This document shows, piece by piece, positions 1 to 5,666 of a stretch of 6,514 nucleotides of DNA (positions are counted from its first letter, which is position 1; each line of letters starts with the position of its first letter). Position numbers and translations under genes: made by a program. Origin of the DNA: Candidatus Sodaliphilus limicaballi (lineage in GTDB: Bacteria; Bacteroidota; Bacteroidia; Bacteroidales; Muribaculaceae); assembly GCA_018065815.1 (NCBI GenBank), contig JAGHSP010000033.1, positions 1 through 6,514 of the forward strand, in the 5' to 3' direction. Under the pieces are notes generated by a model that was given only the letters and a program-made list of their open reading frames with translations, had not been told where the DNA came from and did no database searches.

Positions 1-206
1 TTGACAGAAAAGAAAAGAAAATGAAATTATTCTAATTATTTTAATTTCTTTCAGTTATTATTAAATCAGTGTTATCAGTAAGATCCGCGCGGGGAGGCCC
101 ACAACCTGATCCAATATTCTGCGGGGGAAGTCGCAAACGGATAATTTTTCAAGTGCTCATTTGGTTTTTTCCTAGGGTATTTATCGTGTAATCCGCGTTT
201 TTTAGT

Positions 207-214
207 TATATTTG
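207..214 (+). promoter_or_regulatory. Likely Bacteroidetes-type -7 promoter box for dgt
   Basis: The octamer TATATTTG fits the Bacteroidetes primary sigma factor -7 consensus TAnnTTTG exactly. It ends 13 bases before the first possible ATG of dgt. I could not find a convincing TTG-type -33 element at the usual 19-21 base distance, which lowers confidence. If this box is used, transcription starts about 5-8 bases further on, leaving a leader of only some 6-20 bases. That would favour the ATG codons at 237 or 240 over the one at 228. Confidence 0.5.
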
Positions 215-227
215 CAGTTTAAAAAGT

Positions 228-1562
228 ATGAAGTGTATGATGAATTGGGATAAACTCATTAGCGATAAGCGACTGGGGCTTGAGCATTATCATGACACAA
301 AGGGCGGTGTGCGCAGTGATTTTGAACGCGACTATGACCGCCTGGTGTTCTCGTCGCCGTTTCGCCGCTTGCAGAACAAGACACAGGTGTTTCCCTTGCC
401 TGGCAGCATCTTTGTGCACAACCGATTGACCCACAGCCTCGAAGTGTCGTGCGTGGGCAAGTCGCTGGCTGGTGAGGTGGCGTTGCAGCTGCGTGAGCGT
501 TATGCTGGCGAGCCGTGGTGCGACAAGCTGCGCGACCTGGGCGAGATAGTTGCTGCGGCGTGCTTGGCGCATGACCTGGGCAATCCTCCGTTTGGTCACT
601 CGGGCGAGAAGACCATTGGGGCTTACTTCAGCGAGGGTCGTGGCTTGGCTCTGCGTGAACAGCTCACTGCCGAGCAGTGGAACGACTTGATACACTTTGA
701 GGGCAATGCCAATAGCTTCCGCACGCTGGTGCACCAGTTCAACGGACGACGACCTGGCGGTTTTGCGATGACTTATAGCACGCTGGCATCGATAGTGAAA
801 TATCCCTACTCGTCGTCGCAGGCGGGCAAAAAAGGCAAGTTTGGGTTTTTCTGCAGTGAGAAAGAGCAGTTTGAACGCATAGCAACCGAGCTGGGCATGA
901 TCAAGCTGTGCGAGGAGCGTTACTGCCGCCATCCGCTGGTATATCTTGTGGAGGCTGCCGACGATATCTGCTACCAGATCATGGACATCGAGGACGGACA
1001 CAAGCTCAAGATTCTCGAAACAGAGGAGACCATGTCGCTCATGCTGTCGTTCTTTGAAGAAGACCGTCGCAAGCACATGTGTGAGGTGATGAGCCATGTT
1101 GCCGACCCCAACGAGAAGATCGCTTATCTGCGCTCGAGCGCCGTGGGGCTGCTGGTGCAGGAGTGTGCTGCCACATTTGTTGCCCACGAGCAGGAGATAC
1201 TGGAAGGACGCTTCGAGGGCTCGCTCATCGACAGCATATCGCCGCTTGCCGCCGAGGGCTACAAGCAGTGCAGCCAGGTGGCGTTTGATAAGCTTTACAG
1301 GGCTGGTTATGTGGTTGACGTGGACCTGGCGGGTAACCGCATCATCAACCTGCTGCTGGAGAAGCTCATCGACGCGGTGATGCACCCCGAGCGCAACTAC
1401 TCGCAGCTGCTGCTCAACAAGTTCCCGCAGCAGTATGACGTGCGCGCTAGTTCGCTATATGAGAAAATACAGGCTGTGCTCGACCACATCAGCGCAATGA
1501 CCGATGTCTATGCGCTCAACCTTTACCGCCAGCTTGATGGCATATCCATACCGACAGTATAA
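228..1562 (+). CDS. dgt: Deoxyguanosinetriphosphate triphosphohydrolase (dGTPase, HD superfamily)
   Basis: Cytoplasmic metal-dependent enzyme of the dGTPase family, which hydrolyses dGTP (some members other dNTPs) to deoxynucleoside plus inorganic triphosphate and so affects dNTP pools. The protein has 444 residues from the first ATG. The HD metal site is intact: H69 in NRLTHSLEV, H115-D116 in AHDLGNPPFGHSGE, and D246 in the EAADDICYQ motif. The N-terminal FERDYDRLVFSSPFRRLQNKTQV stretch (about 32-54) and the EGNANSFRTLVH segment (about 158-169) are also typical of the family. It is shorter than the roughly 505-residue E. coli enzyme but complete by inspection. The start is uncertain: in-frame ATGs lie at 228, 237 and 240. 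The last gives MNWDKLIS, which resembles how I recall Bacteroidetes homologues beginning, and suits the promoter position better. It is first in a probable three-gene operon, with 14 bases to the next ATG. The exact nucleotide specificity cannot be read from sequence. Confidence 0.95.
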   Translation: MKCMMNWDKLISDKRLGLEHYHDTKGGVRSDFERDYDRLVFSSPFRRLQNKTQVFPLPGSIFVHNRLTHSLEVSCVGKSLAGEVALQLRERYAGEPWCDKLRDLGEIVAAACLAHDLGNPPFGHSGEKTIGAYFSEGRGLALREQLTAEQWNDLIHFEGNANSFRTLVHQFNGRRPGGFAMTYSTLASIVKYPYSSSQAGKKGKFGFFCSEKEQFERIATELGMIKLCEERYCRHPLVYLVEAADDICYQIMDIEDGHKLKILETEETMSLMLSFFEEDRRKHMCEVMSHVADPNEKIAYLRSSAVGLLVQECAATFVAHEQEILEGRFEGSLIDSISPLAAEGYKQCSQVAFDKLYRAGYVVDVDLAGNRIINLLLEKLIDAVMHPERNYSQLLLNKFPQQYDVRASSLYEKIQAVLDHISAMTDVYALNLYRQLDGISIPTV

Positions 1563-1576
1563 AAACTAAAATAAGA

Positions 1577-2755
1577 ATGAAAAATTTTAAAAGTACATTG
1601 ATTGCCGCGGCAGCATTGCTGGTGTTAATGCTGACCTCGTGCGATGACAAGTCAAAGGATCCGACCAATCCCGTGATTACGACTCCGTTTAAGTTTACCG
1701 AGGGGTTTGTTGACCAAGTGGAGCATCCCACGTCGATAGATGTGTCTAACTGGATGGCAAAGCTTGATGATAACACCAAAGTGTGCAAGTTGAGTATTCC
1801 CGGCACGCACGACGCTCTCACGGGCATGGGCTTCTATGATCCTGTGCTCAAGTGTATGTTCAACGTCACTGCATTGTCGCAGGTATCGACCCTCGAACAG
1901 CAGCTCCAGCATGGCGTGAGGTTCTTCGACATACGTCCCATCGTGTCGGTCGATACGGTGGCCCACGCCCGTGTGCTGCGTTGCACTCACGGCATGAGCG
2001 AGTTAGATATAACCTTTGAACGCGCGCTCGACATTATCTCGGGCTTCCTCAAGACCCATCCGGGCGAGTTCTGCATAGTCAAAATTCAGCACGACAACGG
2101 CACTGAGGACCAAATCTCGTGGGTGCCCATGATGCTGGAACTCATGGCGAAGAGCAAGTATGACGACTTGTTTGCCGACTGGAAACCCGACTTGCGGGTA
2201 GGGGAGATGAGAGGCAAGGTGCTGTTCTTCAACCGTGTGTCGGTCGATGGACTGGTGGGTGCCAAGTGCCCGTGGCCCGACGAGGACCCTGATGTGGACG
2301 AGAATGTCTATTACGACCAGGAGCGCAGCCGCACGATAGAGTCTTGCTACGACTCATCGGTCAAGTCCACGCTGTGGGTGCAAGACTACTACAAGGTGAC
2401 TACCAAGCAACGCCAGGACACCAAGGTGGCTGCGGTGCTCAAGATGCTCGACGACGCACGCACTGTGACCTCGGTGCCCGACGACAACACGTGGATAGTA
2501 AACCACTGCTCGGCCTACACCTTCCCCTCGGCACAGGGATATGTCGAGAATGCCCAGGTGGTTCACCCACGGGTAATCGAGAACCTGCTGTTTAATACTG
2601 GCACTGTGGGCATTGTGGCTATGGACTTCTCGTGCTATGACAACGTGCACGTGATAGTCAACGGCGGCACTCCCTACACGTCGCTCTATCTCTACGGCAA
2701 CAAGCCTTGCAGCCAGTCGATGATTAACTTGCTTATTGAGTCAAATTTTAAATAA
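1577..2755 (+). CDS. Lipoprotein with phosphatidylinositol-specific phospholipase C (PI-PLC X) domain
   Basis: Exported lipoprotein of 392 residues. Residues 1-21 form a signal peptide with lipobox LTSC, so C22 is the predicted lipidated cysteine; the acidic/lysine stretch DDKSKD after it resembles Bacteroidetes surface-export signals (inference). The catalytic domain follows at about 55-390 and resembles the bacterial metal-independent PI-PLC of Bacillus. General base H78 lies in KLSIPGTHDA; R115, D118 and R120 lie in GVRFFDIR; the second catalytic histidine H138 is in RCTHG; VGEMRGKVLFFNR (208-220) matches the LGDARGKIVLLKR segment; VQDYYKV (268-274) and WIVNH (306-310) are also family-like; D350 in GIVAMDF matches the aspartate paired with the first histidine. 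All key residues are present, so an active enzyme is likely. It would cleave PI or related lipids into diacylglycerol and a cyclic inositol phosphate, but the natural substrate (own inositol lipids, host PI or GPI anchors) is unknown. Probably co-transcribed with dgt and the next gene. Confidence 0.9.
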   Translation: MKNFKSTLIAAAALLVLMLTSCDDKSKDPTNPVITTPFKFTEGFVDQVEHPTSIDVSNWMAKLDDNTKVCKLSIPGTHDALTGMGFYDPVLKCMFNVTALSQVSTLEQQLQHGVRFFDIRPIVSVDTVAHARVLRCTHGMSELDITFERALDIISGFLKTHPGEFCIVKIQHDNGTEDQISWVPMMLELMAKSKYDDLFADWKPDLRVGEMRGKVLFFNRVSVDGLVGAKCPWPDEDPDVDENVYYDQERSRTIESCYDSSVKSTLWVQDYYKVTTKQRQDTKVAAVLKMLDDARTVTSVPDDNTWIVNHCSAYTFPSAQGYVENAQVVHPRVIENLLFNTGTVGIVAMDFSCYDNVHVIVNGGTPYTSLYLYGNKPCSQSMINLLIESNFK

Positions 2756-2765
2756 AATAGAAGGT

Positions 2766-3590
2766 ATGAAGATATATAGAACCATATTGTTGATAATAAT
2801 AGCATGTCTCATGCCGCTGGTGTCTCATGCCGAGCGCAACACCGATGAGGGAATGTTCAACCATCTGTCGCTGGGTGGTACCTTGGGTACCACAGGCTAT
2901 GGAATTGACGTGGCAATGCCTTGCACCAAACTGGTGTCGCTGCGCGCTGGTGTGTCGATACTGCGCATAGGCGAAATCAACTTTAATGCACCCACCACGC
3001 TTGCCAACGTGCTCACCGACATGAAGATCATTGACAAGGATATGGAAGAGAGCCTGCGCAACACCGATGCCGCTGTGCTCATCAACCCCAGGCTGGTGAA
3101 TGCTCACATCATTGCCGACATTTATCCGTTCAAGCACTCGACGTTCCACTTCTCGGCGGGAGTGTTTGTGGGCAACAACACTATGCTCGGCGTGTATAAC
3201 AAGACTCCAGGCTCGTTCAAGTTCCTTAACAGGGCAAACGAATATGTTGAGGACTATAACCGCCTGTTCGGCACAAAGTACTCGCCAGTGGGTATCCAGT
3301 TTGGCGACTACCTGCTCACCGCCGACAAGAACGGCAACGTGGATGCCGAGATGAGAATCAATCCCGTGCGCCCCTATGTGGGCATAGGCATGGGCCGTTG
3401 CTTGGGCCGCACCAATCGTTGCAGCGTGATGATGGACGCCGGATTCATGTTCTGGGGCACACCTAAGTTCCGCCTCAATCATGATAAGACAATCTCATCG
3501 GGCGACCCGCAGTCGAGCTTCCTGGGCACATTCTCATCGCTGAAAGCTTTTCCTGTGATACAACTGCGCATTGCAGGCGATATATTTTAA
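2766..3590 (+). CDS. Exported protein, probable outer-membrane beta-barrel, function unknown
   Basis: I do not recognise a named family. The protein is 274 residues from the ATG at 2766. I chose this start because it begins a clean signal peptide, MKIYRTILLIIIACLMPLVSHA, with likely cleavage before ERN. An upstream in-frame start at 2736 would overlap the PI-PLC gene by 20 bases and bury the signal peptide. The mature part opens with a strand-rich, glycine-rich segment HLSLGGTLGTTGYGIDVAMP (33-52) followed by alternating polar and hydrophobic stretches (VSLRAGVSILRIGEINF), as in small Bacteroidales outer-membrane proteins. PYVGIGMGRCLG and a final strand IQLRIAGDIF ending in phenylalanine fit a barrel with a C-terminal beta-signal. 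The 10-base gap after the PI-PLC gene implies co-transcription and perhaps a joint envelope role (inference). A periplasmic non-barrel protein remains possible. Confidence 0.75.
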   Translation: MKIYRTILLIIIACLMPLVSHAERNTDEGMFNHLSLGGTLGTTGYGIDVAMPCTKLVSLRAGVSILRIGEINFNAPTTLANVLTDMKIIDKDMEESLRNTDAAVLINPRLVNAHIIADIYPFKHSTFHFSAGVFVGNNTMLGVYNKTPGSFKFLNRANEYVEDYNRLFGTKYSPVGIQFGDYLLTADKNGNVDAEMRINPVRPYVGIGMGRCLGRTNRCSVMMDAGFMFWGTPKFRLNHDKTISSGDPQSSFLGTFSSLKAFPVIQLRIAGDIF

Positions 3591-3611
3591 GATGATGCAA
3601 AAAATTATTAC

Positions 3612-3623
3612 TGTCCGGTTAAA
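3612..3623 (+). repeat. Left terminal inverted repeat of the putative element
   Basis: TGTCCGGTTAAA, the inverted partner of the sequence at 3835-3846. Its CCGGTTA core (3615-3621) can also pair with an internal TAACCGG at 3678-3684, so the core occurs three times in the segment. Confidence 0.55.
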
Positions 3624-3632
3624 GTTGCGAGA

Positions 3633-3668
3633 GTCGTACTAACTTCTCCAAACACTGCCAGTTACGAC
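3633..3668 (+). other. Nested stem-loop inside the putative element
   Basis: TAACT (3640-3644) pairs with AGTTA (3660-3664). GTCG (3633-3636) pairs with CGAC (3665-3668) across a three-base bulge. The structure is enclosed by the CCGGTTA/TAACCGG pair at 3615-3621 and 3678-3684, so about 70 bases could fold into one long imperfect hairpin. Such end-proximal structure is common in transposon ends and also in small RNAs; sequence alone does not decide. Confidence 0.4.
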
Positions 3669-3720
3669 ACTTTGGTATAACCGGGGCCCGTGCCGCGACC
3701 AGCGAACCTCCCTTAAAATA

Positions 3721-3735
3721 GAGGACTCTGTCCTC
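3721..3735 (+). repeat. Perfect hairpin, 6-bp stem and 3-base loop
   Basis: GAGGAC-TCT-GTCCTC is a perfect inverted repeat set in A/T-rich flanks (AAAATA before, AAAAT after). With a short A tract rather than a long T tract downstream, it is not a convincing plus-strand terminator. It is one of two near-identical stem-loop designs within the putative mobile element. Confidence 0.5.
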
Positions 3736-3773
3736 AAAATGATAATACACTATCTGTGATGTAATTCCATTTT

Positions 3774-3788
3774 GCTTGCAGAGCAAGC
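3774..3788 (+). repeat. Perfect hairpin, 6-bp stem and 3-base loop
   Basis: GCTTGC-AGA-GCAAGC is a perfect inverted repeat, followed by TATTTTC. It has the same stem and loop sizes as the hairpin 38 bases upstream but a different sequence. On the plus strand it might weakly end transcription from the upstream operon, but the T run is interrupted, so I record it as a structural repeat only. Confidence 0.5.
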
Positions 3789-3834
3789 TATTTTCTAAGC
3801 GAAGCATAAAAATCATAATAAAAATATTTTCTTT

Positions 3835-3846
3835 TTTTACCGGACA
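3835..3846 (-). repeat. Right terminal inverted repeat of the putative element
   Basis: TTTTACCGGACA here reads TGTCCGGTAAAA on the minus strand and matches the left end TGTCCGGTTAAA at 11 of 12 positions. It lies only 27 bases before the ATG of the small lipoprotein gene, so the element's right end forms most of that gene's upstream region. Confidence 0.55.
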
Positions 3847-3873
3847 ACAATAGCAAAAAATCAATAAATAGAG

Positions 3874-4344
3874 ATGAAAAAAATCATATATACAGCGCTG
3901 ATGGCTGCAATAGCCATGGGTGCCACTAGTTGCAAGGAAGACTACTCGGTGGGCGAGAAAGTGGGCACCGTGATGGAGTTTACTAAAAAAGGCGTGATCT
4001 GGGAGTCGTGGGAAGGCAGTCTGTTCCTCACCCAGACGGGAATGGGCAATAGCGGGGATCCGTTCTATTTCTCATTCGACAACGACAATCACGACCAGGA
4101 TTCGCTCGTCAACATCATTCACCAGGCTCAAATCGAGGGCTGGAAAGTGAAACTCAAGTACCATGCCGTGTGGGGTGGCAAGAACGTGTGCAGCAATCGA
4201 GGCGAGACCGATTACTTTGTGGATGACGTCATCGTGCTCGACAAGGACTTTGCCCACTCGTCACGCCAGGACGAAGTCGAGGGACATGGACGTGTGGTTG
4301 ACACTGTGTATGTAGTGCTCGACAAGTCTCAAATTAAGAAATAA
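3874..4344 (+). CDS. Small uncharacterised lipoprotein with a KKGxxWESWEG motif
   Basis: A 156-residue exported lipoprotein of unknown function. Residues 1-19 form a signal peptide with lipobox ATSC, giving C20 as the lipidated residue. The mature N-terminus continues KEDYSVGEKVGTVMEFTKKGVIWESWEGSLFL (21-52). The pattern YSxGExxGxVxxFxKKGxxWxSWEG recurs, from memory, in small Bacteroidales lipoproteins annotated only as hypothetical. The middle (68-98) alternates a probable helix, LVNIIHQAQIEG, with strand-like WKVKLKYHAVW. The end holds YFVDDVIVLDK and a second strand VVDTVYVVLDK, so a compact beta-rich domain is plausible. The start is well placed: ATGAAAAAA follows an AT-rich stretch and opens the signal peptide. 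The next gene begins at most 12 bases after its stop, so the two are probably co-transcribed. Its promoter may lie within or next to the putative mobile element immediately upstream. Confidence 0.85.
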   Translation: MKKIIYTALMAAIAMGATSCKEDYSVGEKVGTVMEFTKKGVIWESWEGSLFLTQTGMGNSGDPFYFSFDNDNHDQDSLVNIIHQAQIEGWKVKLKYHAVWGGKNVCSNRGETDYFVDDVIVLDKDFAHSSRQDEVEGHGRVVDTVYVVLDKSQIKK

Positions 4345-4356
4345 CCTGTGACCTAT

Positions 4357-5583
4357 ATGAAACAAATCGTAACCCATTTCACCGACAATGATGCATACAC
4401 ATATAGCTGTATGTATTACATATTGCAGAAGTACCCTCGTGCCGAGGTGGAATACACATTCTTTGACCGTAACCACACGAAGTATCCCGAGGGGTTTGCG
4501 GCATTGCTGCAAGAGCAAATCGAGTATATGCCAGCCGTGACTATCACCGACGAGGAGGTGAACTTCATGCGCGAGAAGATGTACTTCCTGCCCGAGTGGT
4601 TTTTCACCTATCTGCGTGGTTTCCGCTTCAACCCCAGCGAGGTCAACATCTCCCAGGACGAGGAGGGACACCTTAATATCCTCATCCGCGGCAAGTGGTT
4701 CTCAACCATAGTGTGGGAAATGGTGCTGTTGCAATGCATCAGCGAACTCATGCACATCCTGCTGGGCGACATGGATCACTATGACGCGAAACTCGAGGAA
4801 GACCGCACACGTGCCAAGGCCGAGCGCGCACTCAAGAACGGGCTCGTCATCAGCGACTTCGGCTCGCGACGACGCTTCTCGTTTGACCATCAGGACATGG
4901 TGGTGCGTGTGTTCAAGGAAGTGAGTGAGCAAGGCGGCTGGACCGACGAGGCAGGCGAGTTCCACAAGTGGACTGGCGCTTTCCCCGGCACCAGCAACGT
5001 GTATTTTGCTATGAAGCACGACATCACGCCCATAGGCACCATGAGCCATCAGCTCATCGAGTTTGAGGAAAACGTGAGCGGACTGTTTGAGTGCAACTTC
5101 AACGTGATGCGCAAGTTCAGCGACGTCTATGACGGCGACAACGGCATCTTCCTCTATGACTGCTTCGGCGACAAGGTGTTCTTCAACAACTTGAGCAAGC
5201 GCATGGCGATGATGTACAAAGGATTGCGCGTCGATAGCGGCAAGGAAGAGGAACAGCTGGAGAAGATTATTGCCAAGTATGAGTCGCTAGGCATCAACCC
5301 TGCAACCAAGCAGGTGGTGTATAGCAACGGCCTGAACATTGACCGCGCCATCGAGTTGCACAAGTTCACGGCGGGACGCATGCAGGACAGCTACGGCATA
5401 GGAACCCACCTCACATGCGACATCACCGATGTCAAGCCCATGAACATCGTGGTGAAACTCACCAAGATGCGCATCACCGAACTGCGCGAGTGGCACGACT
5501 GCGTGAAACTCTCGTGCGACAAGGGTAAGACACTAGGCAACCCCGACAAGTGCCGCTACCTACTGTCACAGATAGGCGAATGA
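4357..5583 (+). CDS. pncB: Nicotinate phosphoribosyltransferase
   Basis: Cytoplasmic enzyme of the Preiss-Handler NAD salvage route, joining nicotinate and PRPP to give nicotinate mononucleotide, with ATP hydrolysis. The protein has 408 residues from the ATG at 4357. A GTG at 4348 would add three residues, but MKQIVTHFTDNDAYTYSCMYYIL matches the usual family start better. Family features in order: FTDNDAY near the N-terminus; LRGFRFNPSEV (86-96); SDFGSRRRFSFD (166-177), equivalent to DFGTRRRFS in E. coli PncB; FPGTSNVYFA (209-218); ITPIGTMSHQ, whose H231 matches the autophosphorylated histidine of the family; KGLRVDSGKE (288-297); VYSNGLNIDRAIEL (321-334); and YGIGTHLTCDITDVKPMNIVVKL (346-368). 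All expected motifs are present and the length is close to the enterobacterial enzyme. An insertion around 191-206 (SEQGGWTDEAGEFHKW) lengthens the loop before GTSN relative to E. coli. It follows the small lipoprotein gene almost directly. Confidence 0.96.
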   Translation: MKQIVTHFTDNDAYTYSCMYYILQKYPRAEVEYTFFDRNHTKYPEGFAALLQEQIEYMPAVTITDEEVNFMREKMYFLPEWFFTYLRGFRFNPSEVNISQDEEGHLNILIRGKWFSTIVWEMVLLQCISELMHILLGDMDHYDAKLEEDRTRAKAERALKNGLVISDFGSRRRFSFDHQDMVVRVFKEVSEQGGWTDEAGEFHKWTGAFPGTSNVYFAMKHDITPIGTMSHQLIEFEENVSGLFECNFNVMRKFSDVYDGDNGIFLYDCFGDKVFFNNLSKRMAMMYKGLRVDSGKEEEQLEKIIAKYESLGINPATKQVVYSNGLNIDRAIELHKFTAGRMQDSYGIGTHLTCDITDVKPMNIVVKLTKMRITELREWHDCVKLSCDKGKTLGNPDKCRYLLSQIGE

Positions 5584-5604
5584 TATATAGCGTTTCTGCT
5601 AACT

Positions 5605-5644
5605 AAAACCACCCGGTGCAAAGGCCTTTGCATCGGGTGGTTTT
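5605..5644. terminator. Strong bidirectional rho-independent terminator between convergent genes
   Basis: A 40-base inverted repeat: AAAACCACCCGGTGCAAAGG at 5605-5624 pairs with CCTTTGCATCGGGTGGTTTT at 5625-5644. Nineteen of 20 pairs are Watson-Crick and one is G-U (5616/5633); the central GGCC would form the loop. The A tract on the left and T tract on the right give a U tract in both directions. It begins 21 bases after the pncB stop and lies 22 bases beyond the stop of the convergent minus-strand gene, so it can serve both. AACTA/TAGTT just outside could add further pairs with a bulge. Confidence 0.92.
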
Positions 5645-5666
5645 GGTTAGTTGGAAGGTGTTTGTT

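Larger units (their letters stand above)
3612..3846. mobile_element. Putative MITE-like element or IS remnant bounded by inverted repeats
   Basis: This 235-base segment fills most of the gap between the barrel gene and the small lipoprotein gene. Its ends are inverted repeats: TGTCCGGTTAAA at 3612-3623 and TTTACCGGACA at 3836-3846, agreeing at 11 of 12 positions when an extra T on the right is included. The similarity extends outward, with TATTAC on the left against TATTGT on the reversed right side. Inside are two perfect 6-bp stems with 3-base loops and a longer nested stem at 3615-3684. No convincing transposase is encoded. The minus strand is open in one frame across the whole segment (3864 down to 3619), but from a TTG and with no recognisable domain, so I do not call it a gene. 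I see no clear target-site duplication. A non-autonomous element derived from a Bacteroidetes insertion sequence is the best explanation; a structured regulatory or RNA region is an alternative. Confidence 0.45.

Noticed and set aside
1..6. TTGACA resembling an E. coli -35 box
   Set aside because: No matching -10 element at 16-18 bases, and Bacteroidetes promoters use different consensus sequences.
23..48. AT-rich inverted repeat GAAATTA/TAATTTC as a terminator of an upstream gene
   Set aside because: The stem has only seven mostly A-T pairs with a 12-base loop; it is weak and could be chance in AT-rich sequence.
219..1385. Long minus-strand open frame opposite dgt
   Set aside because: It is fully antisense to a well-supported dGTPase and its translation shows no domain; it arises from the codon bias of the real gene.
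2736..2765. Upstream start for the barrel-like protein
   Set aside because: It would place ten extra residues before an excellent signal peptide and overlap the preceding gene; the ATG at 2766 is the better start.
2748..3482. Minus-strand open frame opposite the barrel-like gene
   Set aside because: Histidine- and alanine-rich translation with no family features, lying over a gene that has a clear signal peptide.
3751..3758. TATCTGTG as a -7 promoter box inside the putative element
   Set aside because: It has one mismatch to TAnnTTTG, no -33 element was seen upstream, and it lies more than 110 bases from the next start.
4348..4356. GTG start for pncB
   Set aside because: The in-frame ATG three codons later matches the usual N-terminus of the family and needs no alternative start.
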